Assembly: GCF_023661085.1 (NCBI RefSeq)
Contig: NZ_JAHDJT010000005.1
Span: forward strand, 1-17,203
Origin: Wolbachia pipientis
GTDB taxonomy: Bacteria; Pseudomonadota; Alphaproteobacteria; Rickettsiales; Anaplasmataceae
Direction: 5' to 3'
DNA length: 17,203 bases
Shown: positions 7,640 through 14,448 of the stretch, in pieces
Layout: each line of letters begins with the position of its first letter
Numbering within the stretch: the first letter of the stretch is position 1
Program-made: the position numbers and the translations under genes
The notes under the pieces: model-generated
Told to the model about the DNA's origin: nothing
Database searches by the model: none
The model's input: the letters and a program-made list of their open reading frames with translations, nothing else

Positions 7640-8524
7640 ATGTTGTACATAACTCAGGAAAGTAAGATTTGCTGGTTACGTGCAGGAATGATATCAATCC
7701 GTGGCTCTAACGCTACAATACCGAGAGCTGTATTTATCTGCATATTAATTTATTCTATAGTTTTACTAAGTTTCCCCACTGCTCATGCTAATGAGGATTT
7801 GGAGATACGAAAAGTCTTTGATAACGTTGCTAAATACATAAAAGCTGATGAAAAATATAAGGACTTTGACGTTATTGAGAAAAAAAGTGATAAGTTTAAT
7901 ATCAAAGTTGCACAGAATTCTGGCAAGCACTTTAGCACACACTCCATTTTAAAAAAAGCAAAAGATTCCTTTGAATCTGGAGATAATGAGGCAGCCATTT
8001 CTTTCCTTAACCAAGTCATTGTAAAATTTCCTTATCATAAAAGTGCTCTGATCGGACTGGGAAACATTTATTACGCCAACAAAGAATACGAAAAGGCTAT
8101 AGAGATCTACACAAGACTATTAAAAGAATACCCTAGTAACTCTTATATATTAGAGAATTTTCTGACGATAATTTCACAATACAACCCTGACCTGGCGTTA
8201 AGTGAAATGTTGAAGTTGTATGATATACACAAAAACTGTGCTCCTTTACTGGCAAATCTAGGTCTAATCTATATAAAAAAGGAGGACTATGCAAAAGCTA
8301 AGGAGTACATGATAGCTGCAACTTCTCTTGATCAAAACAATATTTTTTATGTCTATAACCTAGCTGTTACTCTAGATAAGCTTTCAGATTTCAAAAATGC
8401 TGCAACATTCTACTTAAAGCTGCTGAACATGGCCGTGAACTCAAAAAACATAAGCGAAGAAATACCTATACGTAAGGTGGAAGCAAGACTAAAATTTATA
8501 AAACTCCACAGGCACATTTCATGA
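7640..8524 (+). CDS. Exported tetratricopeptide-repeat (TPR) protein
   Basis: The 294-residue frame contains a hydrophobic segment at 30-46 (VFICILIYSIVLL) followed by TAHA-N, which looks like a signal peptide cut near residue 50. The mature part has about four to five TPR units between residues 103 and 269, seen in segments such as AALIGLGNIYYANKEYEKAIEIY-type helices (134-158) and LANLGLIYIKKEDYAKAKEYM (204-224). TPR domains are protein-interaction scaffolds. In the envelope of related bacteria they often support outer-membrane or secretion complexes, but the partner cannot be deduced. The start is uncertain. The ATG at 7640 leaves a long 29-residue lead before the signal segment, while the ATG at 7688 gives a more usual signal peptide but has a Shine-Dalgarno sequence too close to it. 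Confidence 0.8.
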   Translation: MLYITQESKICWLRAGMISIRGSNATIPRAVFICILIYSIVLLSFPTAHANEDLEIRKVFDNVAKYIKADEKYKDFDVIEKKSDKFNIKVAQNSGKHFSTHSILKKAKDSFESGDNEAAISFLNQVIVKFPYHKSALIGLGNIYYANKEYEKAIEIYTRLLKEYPSNSYILENFLTIISQYNPDLALSEMLKLYDIHKNCAPLLANLGLIYIKKEDYAKAKEYMIAATSLDQNNIFYVYNLAVTLDKLSDFKNAATFYLKLLNMAVNSKNISEEIPIRKVEARLKFIKLHRHIS

Positions 8525-8630
8525 AAGTTTGTGCCCTATTTTAGTTGCCTGGACCTCGTTTGTTTTGAACATAAAACCTAATCTGGCTGTACAACCTACC
8601 AAAACGCCATCGAATTTAAGAAAAAGTCAA

Positions 8631-8673
8631 TCACTGTAAGGTAACATATTTCTAGAGTCCATGAACAGTGAGG
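8631..8673 (+). promoter_or_regulatory. Inverted repeat overlapping the ankyrin-gene ribosome site
   Basis: TCACTGT (8631-8637) and ACAGTGA (8665-8671) form a perfect 7-base inverted repeat with a 27-base loop. The right arm overlaps the GAGG Shine-Dalgarno sequence (8670-8673) of the ankyrin gene. A hairpin or bound protein here could limit translation or transcription. It may also be chance. Confidence 0.35.
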
Positions 8674-8681
8674 TATAATCA

Positions 8682-9962
8682 ATGGGTATCAAAAGCAACT
8701 TATTAGTTCAAGCTACTAAATACAACAACAAGAGAGTTGTGAAGTTTACTCTAGATTTCTTTGATACATTGGGTAAACTCTTCTCGTTTGCTAGAAAAAA
8801 GGAACCTTCCCACAGTAGGGAGGACAACCAACACTTAAACGATGCACTTGTGGTTGCTATAGAAAATCTCAATTCTGATATAGTAGAATTACTTGTCAAC
8901 GCAGGAGCTGATGTCAACTCGCTAGATAAAAACAACAAAAATGCTATAACGCACGCTGTGGAAAGGCTAGCTACCTCAAAAGGTTTATCAGTGAATCCAT
9001 CAAAAAACTTGCCAGAGGAAATAAGCTCTCACCCTATAGTACAATTTTTATTGGTGAAAGGCTCTAAGTATTGCAGTACAGACAGCATGGATATAGAAGG
9101 AAGACATGCTTCATCGATAAAGGGAAATGTAGGACACTCCTTGCAATCAGAGCCTATTTATGAAGAAATACCTGCCAAGAACACTGAAACACAACCTGTA
9201 TATAATGACAGGCACACTTATGAAAAAGTAGATGGTTTTGGAGATGATGATTCACTAAGTAGTCGCTACTCTAGCATAAAAGAGCTTAGAGCACAGAGAA
9301 AACCAATTGATTCACCACACATATATGCTACAGTAGGTCTTGCGGCAAAACAAGGTGCAAAGGAGCAAGGTGATGAACACATTTACGAGGAAATAGATCA
9401 TTTTAGAAGGGATGACAATTCACTTGATAGTGGTTATTCCAGTATAGAAAAGTGTGCAACACAGCAAGAACCTATATATGCAGAAATCTCTGATGTTAGA
9501 AAGCGTGAGAACCCACTCTACGTTAGTGCAGAAGAGTGTAAAACACAGAAAAAACCGATTGATTCATCAAAGCAAGAACCTATATACGCTACAGTGGATC
9601 TTGCTGCAAAAAGATCAGAAAGGAAAGCAAAATCTATAAAAGCTAATTCTGGCACTTATCATGGGCTAGTAAAAGATAGAAAAAATCAGTGGGAAGAAAA
9701 AATAAATAAACATAAATCAGAAGCTAATACAACAACAGGTCGAAAAGAAGAACTACAGGATAATACTAGAAAAACTTCCGGTGCTAATGTAGAAAGAATA
9801 AGGCAGAAATACGAGTCAGGTTATGATTCTGGCTATGACTCTGATACAAAAGTGGAACAATCAAGAAAGCCTAAAGCTCCCAACTCTAAAGTGAATTTAG
9901 TTCATGTTGAGTATGGAATAGTAGGAGGTTGTCGATATAAAATCACTGATATATCATTTTAA
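8682..9962 (+). CDS. Ankyrin-repeat protein with EPIYA-type tyrosine motif array
   Basis: The 426-residue protein has no signal peptide. Residues about 52-95 contain an ankyrin repeat and the start of the next (DIVELLVNAGADVNSLDKNN), with degenerate repeat-like helices around it (to about 128). From 157 to 305 the protein changes character. It becomes hydrophilic and carries EPIYEEI (Y160), QPVYNDR (Y174), HTYEKV (Y180), HIYATV (Y215), HIYEEI (Y235), EPIYAEI (Y266), NPLYVSA (Y280) and EPIYATV (Y302), plus SRYSSI (Y196) and SGYSSI (Y252). The last third is charged and has YESGYDSGYDSD at 377-388. EPIYA motifs are the host-kinase sites of effectors such as CagA, AnkA and Bep proteins, and Y-EEI is a classic Src-family SH2 ligand. 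A host-delivered effector is therefore a reasonable inference. A GTGAGG site precedes the ATG at 8682. The gene stands alone between TPR and argD. Confidence 0.85.
   Translation: MGIKSNLLVQATKYNNKRVVKFTLDFFDTLGKLFSFARKKEPSHSREDNQHLNDALVVAIENLNSDIVELLVNAGADVNSLDKNNKNAITHAVERLATSKGLSVNPSKNLPEEISSHPIVQFLLVKGSKYCSTDSMDIEGRHASSIKGNVGHSLQSEPIYEEIPAKNTETQPVYNDRHTYEKVDGFGDDDSLSSRYSSIKELRAQRKPIDSPHIYATVGLAAKQGAKEQGDEHIYEEIDHFRRDDNSLDSGYSSIEKCATQQEPIYAEISDVRKRENPLYVSAEECKTQKKPIDSSKQEPIYATVDLAAKRSERKAKSIKANSGTYHGLVKDRKNQWEEKINKHKSEANTTTGRKEELQDNTRKTSGANVERIRQKYESGYDSGYDSDTKVEQSRKPKAPNSKVNLVHVEYGIVGGCRYKITDISF
9150..9596 (+). repeat. Internal repeats coding for the tyrosine-motif array
   Basis: Two imperfect copies are visible at DNA and protein level. 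Residues 180-205 (from Y-E-K-V-D through the SRYSSIKEL part) match 235-260 (Y-E-E-I-D through SGYSSIEKC), an offset of 165 bases. Residues 208-224 (PIDSPHIYATVGLAAK) match 292-310 (PIDSSKQEPIYATVDLAAK), an offset of 252 bases, the extra length being the EPIYAEI/NPLYV segment. The array therefore grew by duplication and then diverged. Confidence 0.75.
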
Positions 9963-10046
9963 CTATGTGGTTCATGGAGGTTGTGGCAGTAAAAGTGCAA
10001 TTTGAATAGAGTTTTGTCTAGTACACTTTCTTACCTAATATGCTGT

Positions 10047-11237
10047 CTACCCGTCCCTTGTGCAGTGGGAATTGGCATCAGATAAATATTGAGTCAGGAT
10101 CTTAATGCCTTCGTCGATTTCCTTTTCAGTGATGATGAGTGGAGGCAAAATTCTTACAACATTATCTGATGTTACTCCAACAGTGAGTAAACCACGATAA
10201 CTTAGCTCTTCTGCAAACTTTTGGCTATCCATTTTCACTTTTATCCCAAGCATTAGCCCCTTTCCTCTTACCTTTTCTATCATTGGGAATTTACTTGCCA
10301 GACCTTCTAATTTATTTTTTAAATACTTGCCTCTAACTTCAACATTCTCCAAAAAGCCGGAGCTGAGTAATTCATCAACCACAGCATTGCCTACCGAAGT
10401 TGCAAGTGGATTGCCACCAAAAGTGGAACCGTGCATGCCAACTTTCATGTACTTAGCAGCCTTTTCAGTTGCAAGACAAGCCCCTAGCGGGAACCCTCCC
10501 CCTATTCCTTTTGCAAGAGCGCATATGTCAGGCTCCACTCCCATATGTTCATATGCAAATAATTTTCCTGTTCTCCCAGCACCACACTGTATACAGTCAA
10601 AAAATAGCAATATGTCGTTTTCATCGCACAGCTTCCTTAGCTCTTTTATGAAGACTTCATCCATTACTTTAATGCCACCTTGTCCCTGTATTGGTTCTAT
10701 CAATATAACGCCTATACTATTAGGGATTGCTTTTCTTACGCTCTCAATATTGGGCTCGACATTATCACACCAATCAATATAAGGATTCAGTAGTTCAGAA
10801 AATTTCTGTCTATCGTTTGTAGCACAAGTTAAAAATGTTCTTCCATGAAATGCACCATGAAATGTTAAAATTCTATGGCGATTTTTACTGCCTTTTCCGT
10901 TTTGATAGGCTCTAGCAATCTTAAGCCCACACTCTACTGCTTCTGATCCAGAATTTGTGAAAAATACAGTATCAGCAAAGCTGTTGTCCTTTAGTTTTTT
11001 TGCAAAGTTGTTAGCAGCAGGTATATTATAGGTATTTGATACATGCCATAACTTTTCCCCTTGCAGTTTAAGAGCGCTAATTAATTGCGAGTTGGCATGA
11101 CCTAAGCTGCTAACGGCTATTCCAGAGTGAAAATCTATGTAACGCTTGCCATTAACATCATACAGATAAACACCTTTGCCATAAGAAAAATTTATATCAA
11201 TAGGAGAATAAACTGGCAAGATAGGAGAAATTGTCAT
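10047..11237 (-). CDS. argD: Acetylornithine/succinyldiaminopimelate aminotransferase family protein (ArgD-like)
   Basis: This 396-residue protein is a class III PLP aminotransferase. Visible landmarks are the cofactor-phosphate motif SGSEA (96-100), HGAFHGRT (127-133), EPIQGQGG (181-188), D214 and Q217 around FDCIQCG, the PLP lysine K243 in ALAKGIGGG and the HGSTFGGNP segment. The length and GAGRTGKLFAYEH are typical for ArgD. In Wolbachia-like genomes the arginine pathway is incomplete, so I infer that the enzyme may serve mainly as the succinyl-diaminopimelate aminotransferase (DapC) in lysine/cell-wall precursor synthesis. That role rests on genome context outside this window. The position after D214 is Cys instead of the common Glu of the DE-x-Q motif. 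The gene is divergent from the histidine kinase across only 64 bases, so their promoters must lie close together or overlap. Confidence 0.92.
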   Translation of the reverse strand: MTISPILPVYSPIDINFSYGKGVYLYDVNGKRYIDFHSGIAVSSLGHANSQLISALKLQGEKLWHVSNTYNIPAANNFAKKLKDNSFADTVFFTNSGSEAVECGLKIARAYQNGKGSKNRHRILTFHGAFHGRTFLTCATNDRQKFSELLNPYIDWCDNVEPNIESVRKAIPNSIGVILIEPIQGQGGIKVMDEVFIKELRKLCDENDILLFFDCIQCGAGRTGKLFAYEHMGVEPDICALAKGIGGGFPLGACLATEKAAKYMKVGMHGSTFGGNPLATSVGNAVVDELLSSGFLENVEVRGKYLKNKLEGLASKFPMIEKVRGKGLMLGIKVKMDSQKFAEELSYRGLLTVGVTSDNVVRILPPLIITEKEIDEGIKILTQYLSDANSHCTRDG

Positions 11238-11301
11238 AAAAGTATGGTATGCTAAATTTTAATTAATAACATAAAAGTCGTTATTTCACAATGAGAAGGG
11301 T

Positions 11302-12729
11302 ATGTATAAACTAAGTAAATTAACACTTTCTATACTAAAGAAAAATAGATACGCAAAAGTTATCGCATTATTCTCATCAATTTTTGTGATTTTATTTAGC
11401 GTGATATATTGTAATTACTCACTAAGGAATAACTTTCTCTCTTCTTACCGTGACTCAAGTATAGGCTTAAAAAATGTACTGGAAAACAGCATAATAAAAA
11501 AGTATCACTACTTACTAATAGAAAAGCACCACATTAAATACAAGAACTTTGATTACATAAACCAGCTGATAAGGCTACGTGCTGAATTATTACAATCAGT
11601 TAGCGAAGTGAAGAACTTGAGCTTAATACTATATGATCAAAATAGTAGAATAATGTTCAGTCACTTTAACACCCAAGATCATGATTATGAACAATTACTT
11701 ACAGATGATGAAATCGATAGGCTACTAAACAACCAAGAAATATTTTATACTACAGGAAATAAACTAGTTTCTATTTTTCCTATATTTCATGAAGGTGACA
11801 TTAAGCCATCATTTTTTTTAAAGATCATTCAAAACCACAATAACTCTTATGTTATGGTATATAGCCTATTTTTAACGTTCGTGGGCTTATTATTAGTAAT
11901 TTTAATACTAATAATGCTTTATTTGCACTTTTCCAATACCCAAGTGCTAGCTAAGCAACATAAAACTAATATCGAATTACAACAGATGAAAGAGGCTTTA
12001 GAGCAAGAAAATGCAAACAAGCTAAAGTTTTTTGCAAGCGTTACACATGAGCTGCGCACGCCACTTAATGCTATTATTGGATTTGCAGAGTTGATCAAAA
12101 ATGAAACTTTAGGTTCGATGGATCATTCTCAATACAAGGAGTATGCAGATGATATATATAATGCAGGGACACATTTACTTGCTTTAATTAACGACGTGCT
12201 CGATTTTTCAAAAGCTGAAGCAAGCAGTTTAACAGTAGAAAAAGTGAAGTTTAACCTGAATAAAATAATAGATTCATGTTTGAATATGCTATCGCCCAAA
12301 TTAAAAGAAACTGGAATTAGTTTAAAAAAGGAAATACCCAATAAACAGTTATTAGTTATCGCAGATCCAAAGAGGATGAAACAAGTTATAATAAACTTAT
12401 TATCAAATTCAATCAAATTTACCCCCAAAGACGGCCTAATAAGAATGGTGATTAAAGAGAATATAGAAAAAAACTTATTGACTATTGAGTTCCATGATAA
12501 TGGAATAGGAATAATGCAGCAAGACATATATAAAGTCATGTCTGTCTTTGGCCAAGCAGACTCAGGATATAGAAACGAAGGTACGGGTATCGGGTTGCCA
12601 CTCAGCAAAAAACTAGTAGAGCTAATGGGTGGAACTTTCGATATTAAAAGTGAAGCAAAACTTGGTACTACGATAACATTAAACTTCTTCTATGAAGAGC
12701 AAACATGTGAGGATTTAATTGATTTTTAA
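11302..12729 (+). CDS. pleC: PleC-like membrane sensor histidine kinase
   Basis: The 475-residue protein has a first membrane helix (about 19-38), an extracytoplasmic sensor region of about 145 residues, a second helix (186-209) and a short coiled linker. A HisKA domain follows with the phospho-acceptor H249 in SVTHELRTPLNAIIGF. The HATPase domain has the N box (INLLSNSIKFTP, 364-375), the G1 box DNGIG (399-403) and the G2 box GTGIGLPLSKKL (427-438). There is no receiver domain. The segment around H249 (LNAIIGFAELI, then YADDIYNAGTHLLALINDVLDFSKAEA) resembles Caulobacter PleC, the kinase/phosphatase of the DivK and PleD cell-cycle regulators. Anaplasmataceae keep a PleC-PleD pair, so this is the likely identity. 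The cognate regulator is not in the window. A GAGAAGGG ribosome site precedes the ATG. Confidence 0.87.
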   Translation: MYKLSKLTLSILKKNRYAKVIALFSSIFVILFSVIYCNYSLRNNFLSSYRDSSIGLKNVLENSIIKKYHYLLIEKHHIKYKNFDYINQLIRLRAELLQSVSEVKNLSLILYDQNSRIMFSHFNTQDHDYEQLLTDDEIDRLLNNQEIFYTTGNKLVSIFPIFHEGDIKPSFFLKIIQNHNNSYVMVYSLFLTFVGLLLVILILIMLYLHFSNTQVLAKQHKTNIELQQMKEALEQENANKLKFFASVTHELRTPLNAIIGFAELIKNETLGSMDHSQYKEYADDIYNAGTHLLALINDVLDFSKAEASSLTVEKVKFNLNKIIDSCLNMLSPKLKETGISLKKEIPNKQLLVIADPKRMKQVIINLLSNSIKFTPKDGLIRMVIKENIEKNLLTIEFHDNGIGIMQQDIYKVMSVFGQADSGYRNEGTGIGLPLSKKLVELMGGTFDIKSEAKLGTTITLNFFYEEQTCEDLIDF

Positions 12730-12752
12730 CTGGAGTTCTTAGAAGCTCTGAC

Positions 12753-12758
12753 TATAAT
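12753..12758 (+). promoter_or_regulatory. Possible -10 box before the peroxiredoxin gene
   Basis: A perfect TATAAT hexamer lies 35 bases upstream of the peroxiredoxin ATG, in the short gap after the kinase gene. No good -35 box is seen at 16-18 bases, so this is weak support for a separate promoter for the peroxiredoxin-recF pair. Confidence 0.3.
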
Positions 12759-12793
12759 ATATTACCATACAAGTATTATTAACGGAGCGGGAT

Positions 12794-13261
12794 ATGGAAT
12801 TAGCAGTAGGAAATAATGCTCTTGATTTTAGCTTACCAACAGATTCCGGTGAAAATTTATCATTGAGTGATTTTTTTGATAAAAAAAATATAGTTCTTTA
12901 TTTTTATCCTAAAGATGACACTCCAGGTTGCACTATGGAGGCAAAAGGCTTTAGAGATAAAATAAATGACTTTTCTTCCCTTGATACAGTGATAATCGGT
13001 GTATCAAGAGATAGTGTTAAGTGCCACGCTAACTTCAAAGCAAAATATTCTCTACCATTTTATCTAGTTTCTGATGAAAATGCTGAAATGCTAGAAAAAT
13101 ATGGTGTTTGGGTAGAAAAGAGCATGTTTGGTAAAAAGTATATGGGAGTAGAACGCACTACTTTTTTAATAGATAAAAAAGGTAAAATAGTAAAGATCTG
13201 GAAAAATGTAAAAGTTAGCGGGCATGTTGATGAGGTTCTAGAGGAAGTAAGGAGAATATAA
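12794..13261 (+). CDS. bcp: Thiol peroxidase of the BCP/PrxQ family
   Basis: The 155-residue protein has the BCP-type peroxiredoxin fold: LYFYPKDDTPGCTMEA at 35-50, with the peroxidatic cysteine C46 preceded by the essential Thr/Pro of TPGC, and a conserved ERTTFLIDKKGKIVKIW segment near the C terminus. It reduces hydrogen and organic peroxides in the cytosol with thioredoxin-type donors. The resolving cysteine of E. coli BCP (five residues after the first) is replaced here by Lys51. The only other cysteine is C77 in the next helix, a location used by some PrxQ proteins. A GGAGCGGG ribosome site precedes the ATG. recF starts 21 bases after the stop, so the two genes are probably co-transcribed. 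Confidence 0.93.
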   Translation: MELAVGNNALDFSLPTDSGENLSLSDFFDKKNIVLYFYPKDDTPGCTMEAKGFRDKINDFSSLDTVIIGVSRDSVKCHANFKAKYSLPFYLVSDENAEMLEKYGVWVEKSMFGKKYMGVERTTFLIDKKGKIVKIWKNVKVSGHVDEVLEEVRRI

Positions 13262-13282
13262 ATTAAAAAAACATCTAGGCTA

Positions 13283-14362
13283 ATGGCTACCCATTGCTAC
13301 ATAAAAAAGTTGCAATTACATAATTTTCGTAACCATTCAAGTTTTGAACTGGACTCAAGTGACAATTCAGTTGTGGTAACTGGCAAGAATGGTGTAGGTA
13401 AAACTAATATACTTGAAGCGATTTCGTTGCTTGCTAAGAGCAATGGAATGAAAAAAGCAAAAGCTAGTGAGATGCAAAACAAATTCAGTAATGAAAATTG
13501 GACAGTGCACTACGGTTTCTTTAATGGAGTAGATTTCAATTCAATCGGTATTGCAAAGAACTTTAATAAGAAACTAATACAAATTGATGGGAAAATGCAA
13601 TCAGGTTATTCATCGCTGTATAGAATATCCAATGTGATATGGCTAATTCCGCAAATGGACTACATCCTTCTTAGTTCTCCAAGTGATAGGTTAAAATTTT
13701 TAGACCGCATAGTTTCATTGTTTAAAGAAAATTACACTTACTGCTACATGAAATATAGGAAAGCCAAACACGAGCGGAGTAAACTGCTGAGGGAGAACAT
13801 TTTGGACGAGAACTGGCTTTCTAGCCTTGAAAATGTTATGGCTGTTAACGCAGTTAATATATTACGTATGCGGCTATCTGTTTTAACAACACTGCAAGAT
13901 ACAATTGATAACCAGTCCACTGAGTTTTTTCCAAAAGCGAGTCTAAAACTCAGCAGCCAGCTAACTTCAAGCGATACTGCAGAATATTTTCAGAATCGTT
14001 TAGAGGAAAATAGAGAAAAAGACTCGTTAACCGGTAGAGTAACCTTTTGTGTGAACAATGATAAATTTCAGGTTTTTTACCAAGGAAGAGATATACCAAT
14101 AAATTTGTGCTCTACTGGAGAACAAAAGTTATTGCTACTTTCTATCATCTTATCCAGTGTAAAAGCAAGGTGTATTCACCACAATAAGGCACCGCTTCTT
14201 CTCCTTGATGATATAATGTCTCATCTGGATGAGCATTACAGGAGGGTGTTGATAGAGGAAGTATTGAGTATTCAATGCCAAACTTGGATAACTGACGTAG
14301 ATCAAAACAATTTTGGTAGCTACGCTGATTCTTTTAGGTTCATTGAGTTACAGTATATCTAA
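13283..14362 (+). CDS. recF: DNA replication/repair protein RecF
   Basis: RecF is an SMC-like ATPase that helps load RecA at single-strand gaps, with RecO and RecR. The 359-residue protein has the typical N-terminal LQLHNFRNH, the Walker A motif GKNGVGKT (34-41), the ABC signature STGEQ (277-281) and the Walker B motif LLLLDDIMSHLDE (305-317). The length is normal. The N-terminal GKNGVGKTN and the late signature/Walker B pair exclude RecN or SbcC. The ATG at 13283 has a weak AGG five bases upstream. The gene follows the peroxiredoxin gene closely and is not next to dnaN or gyrB as it is in many bacteria, a common loss of order in Rickettsiales. Confidence 0.95.
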   Translation: MATHCYIKKLQLHNFRNHSSFELDSSDNSVVVTGKNGVGKTNILEAISLLAKSNGMKKAKASEMQNKFSNENWTVHYGFFNGVDFNSIGIAKNFNKKLIQIDGKMQSGYSSLYRISNVIWLIPQMDYILLSSPSDRLKFLDRIVSLFKENYTYCYMKYRKAKHERSKLLRENILDENWLSSLENVMAVNAVNILRMRLSVLTTLQDTIDNQSTEFFPKASLKLSSQLTSSDTAEYFQNRLEENREKDSLTGRVTFCVNNDKFQVFYQGRDIPINLCSTGEQKLLLLSIILSSVKARCIHHNKAPLLLLDDIMSHLDEHYRRVLIEEVLSIQCQTWITDVDQNNFGSYADSFRFIELQYI

Positions 14363-14382
14363 TAGTTGATTAGCTTTTTTTT
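14359..14382 (+). terminator. Weak hairpin with T-run after recF
   Basis: CTAAT (14359-14363), a 5-base loop and ATTAG (14369-14373) are followed by a run of eight T (14375-14382). The stem overlaps the recF stop codon and is short and AT-rich, so it is at best a weak intrinsic terminator. Confidence 0.4.
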
Positions 14383-14448
14383 AATTGTTATTTGGTAAGC
14401 CTATGACTCAAGAATGTTTGTTCACAGTAAAATCCAATTGTAGAAAGG

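Noticed and set aside
10327..10782. 151-codon plus-strand ORF within argD
   Set aside because: It is antisense to conserved aminotransferase motifs, with no ribosome site and no recognisable domain.
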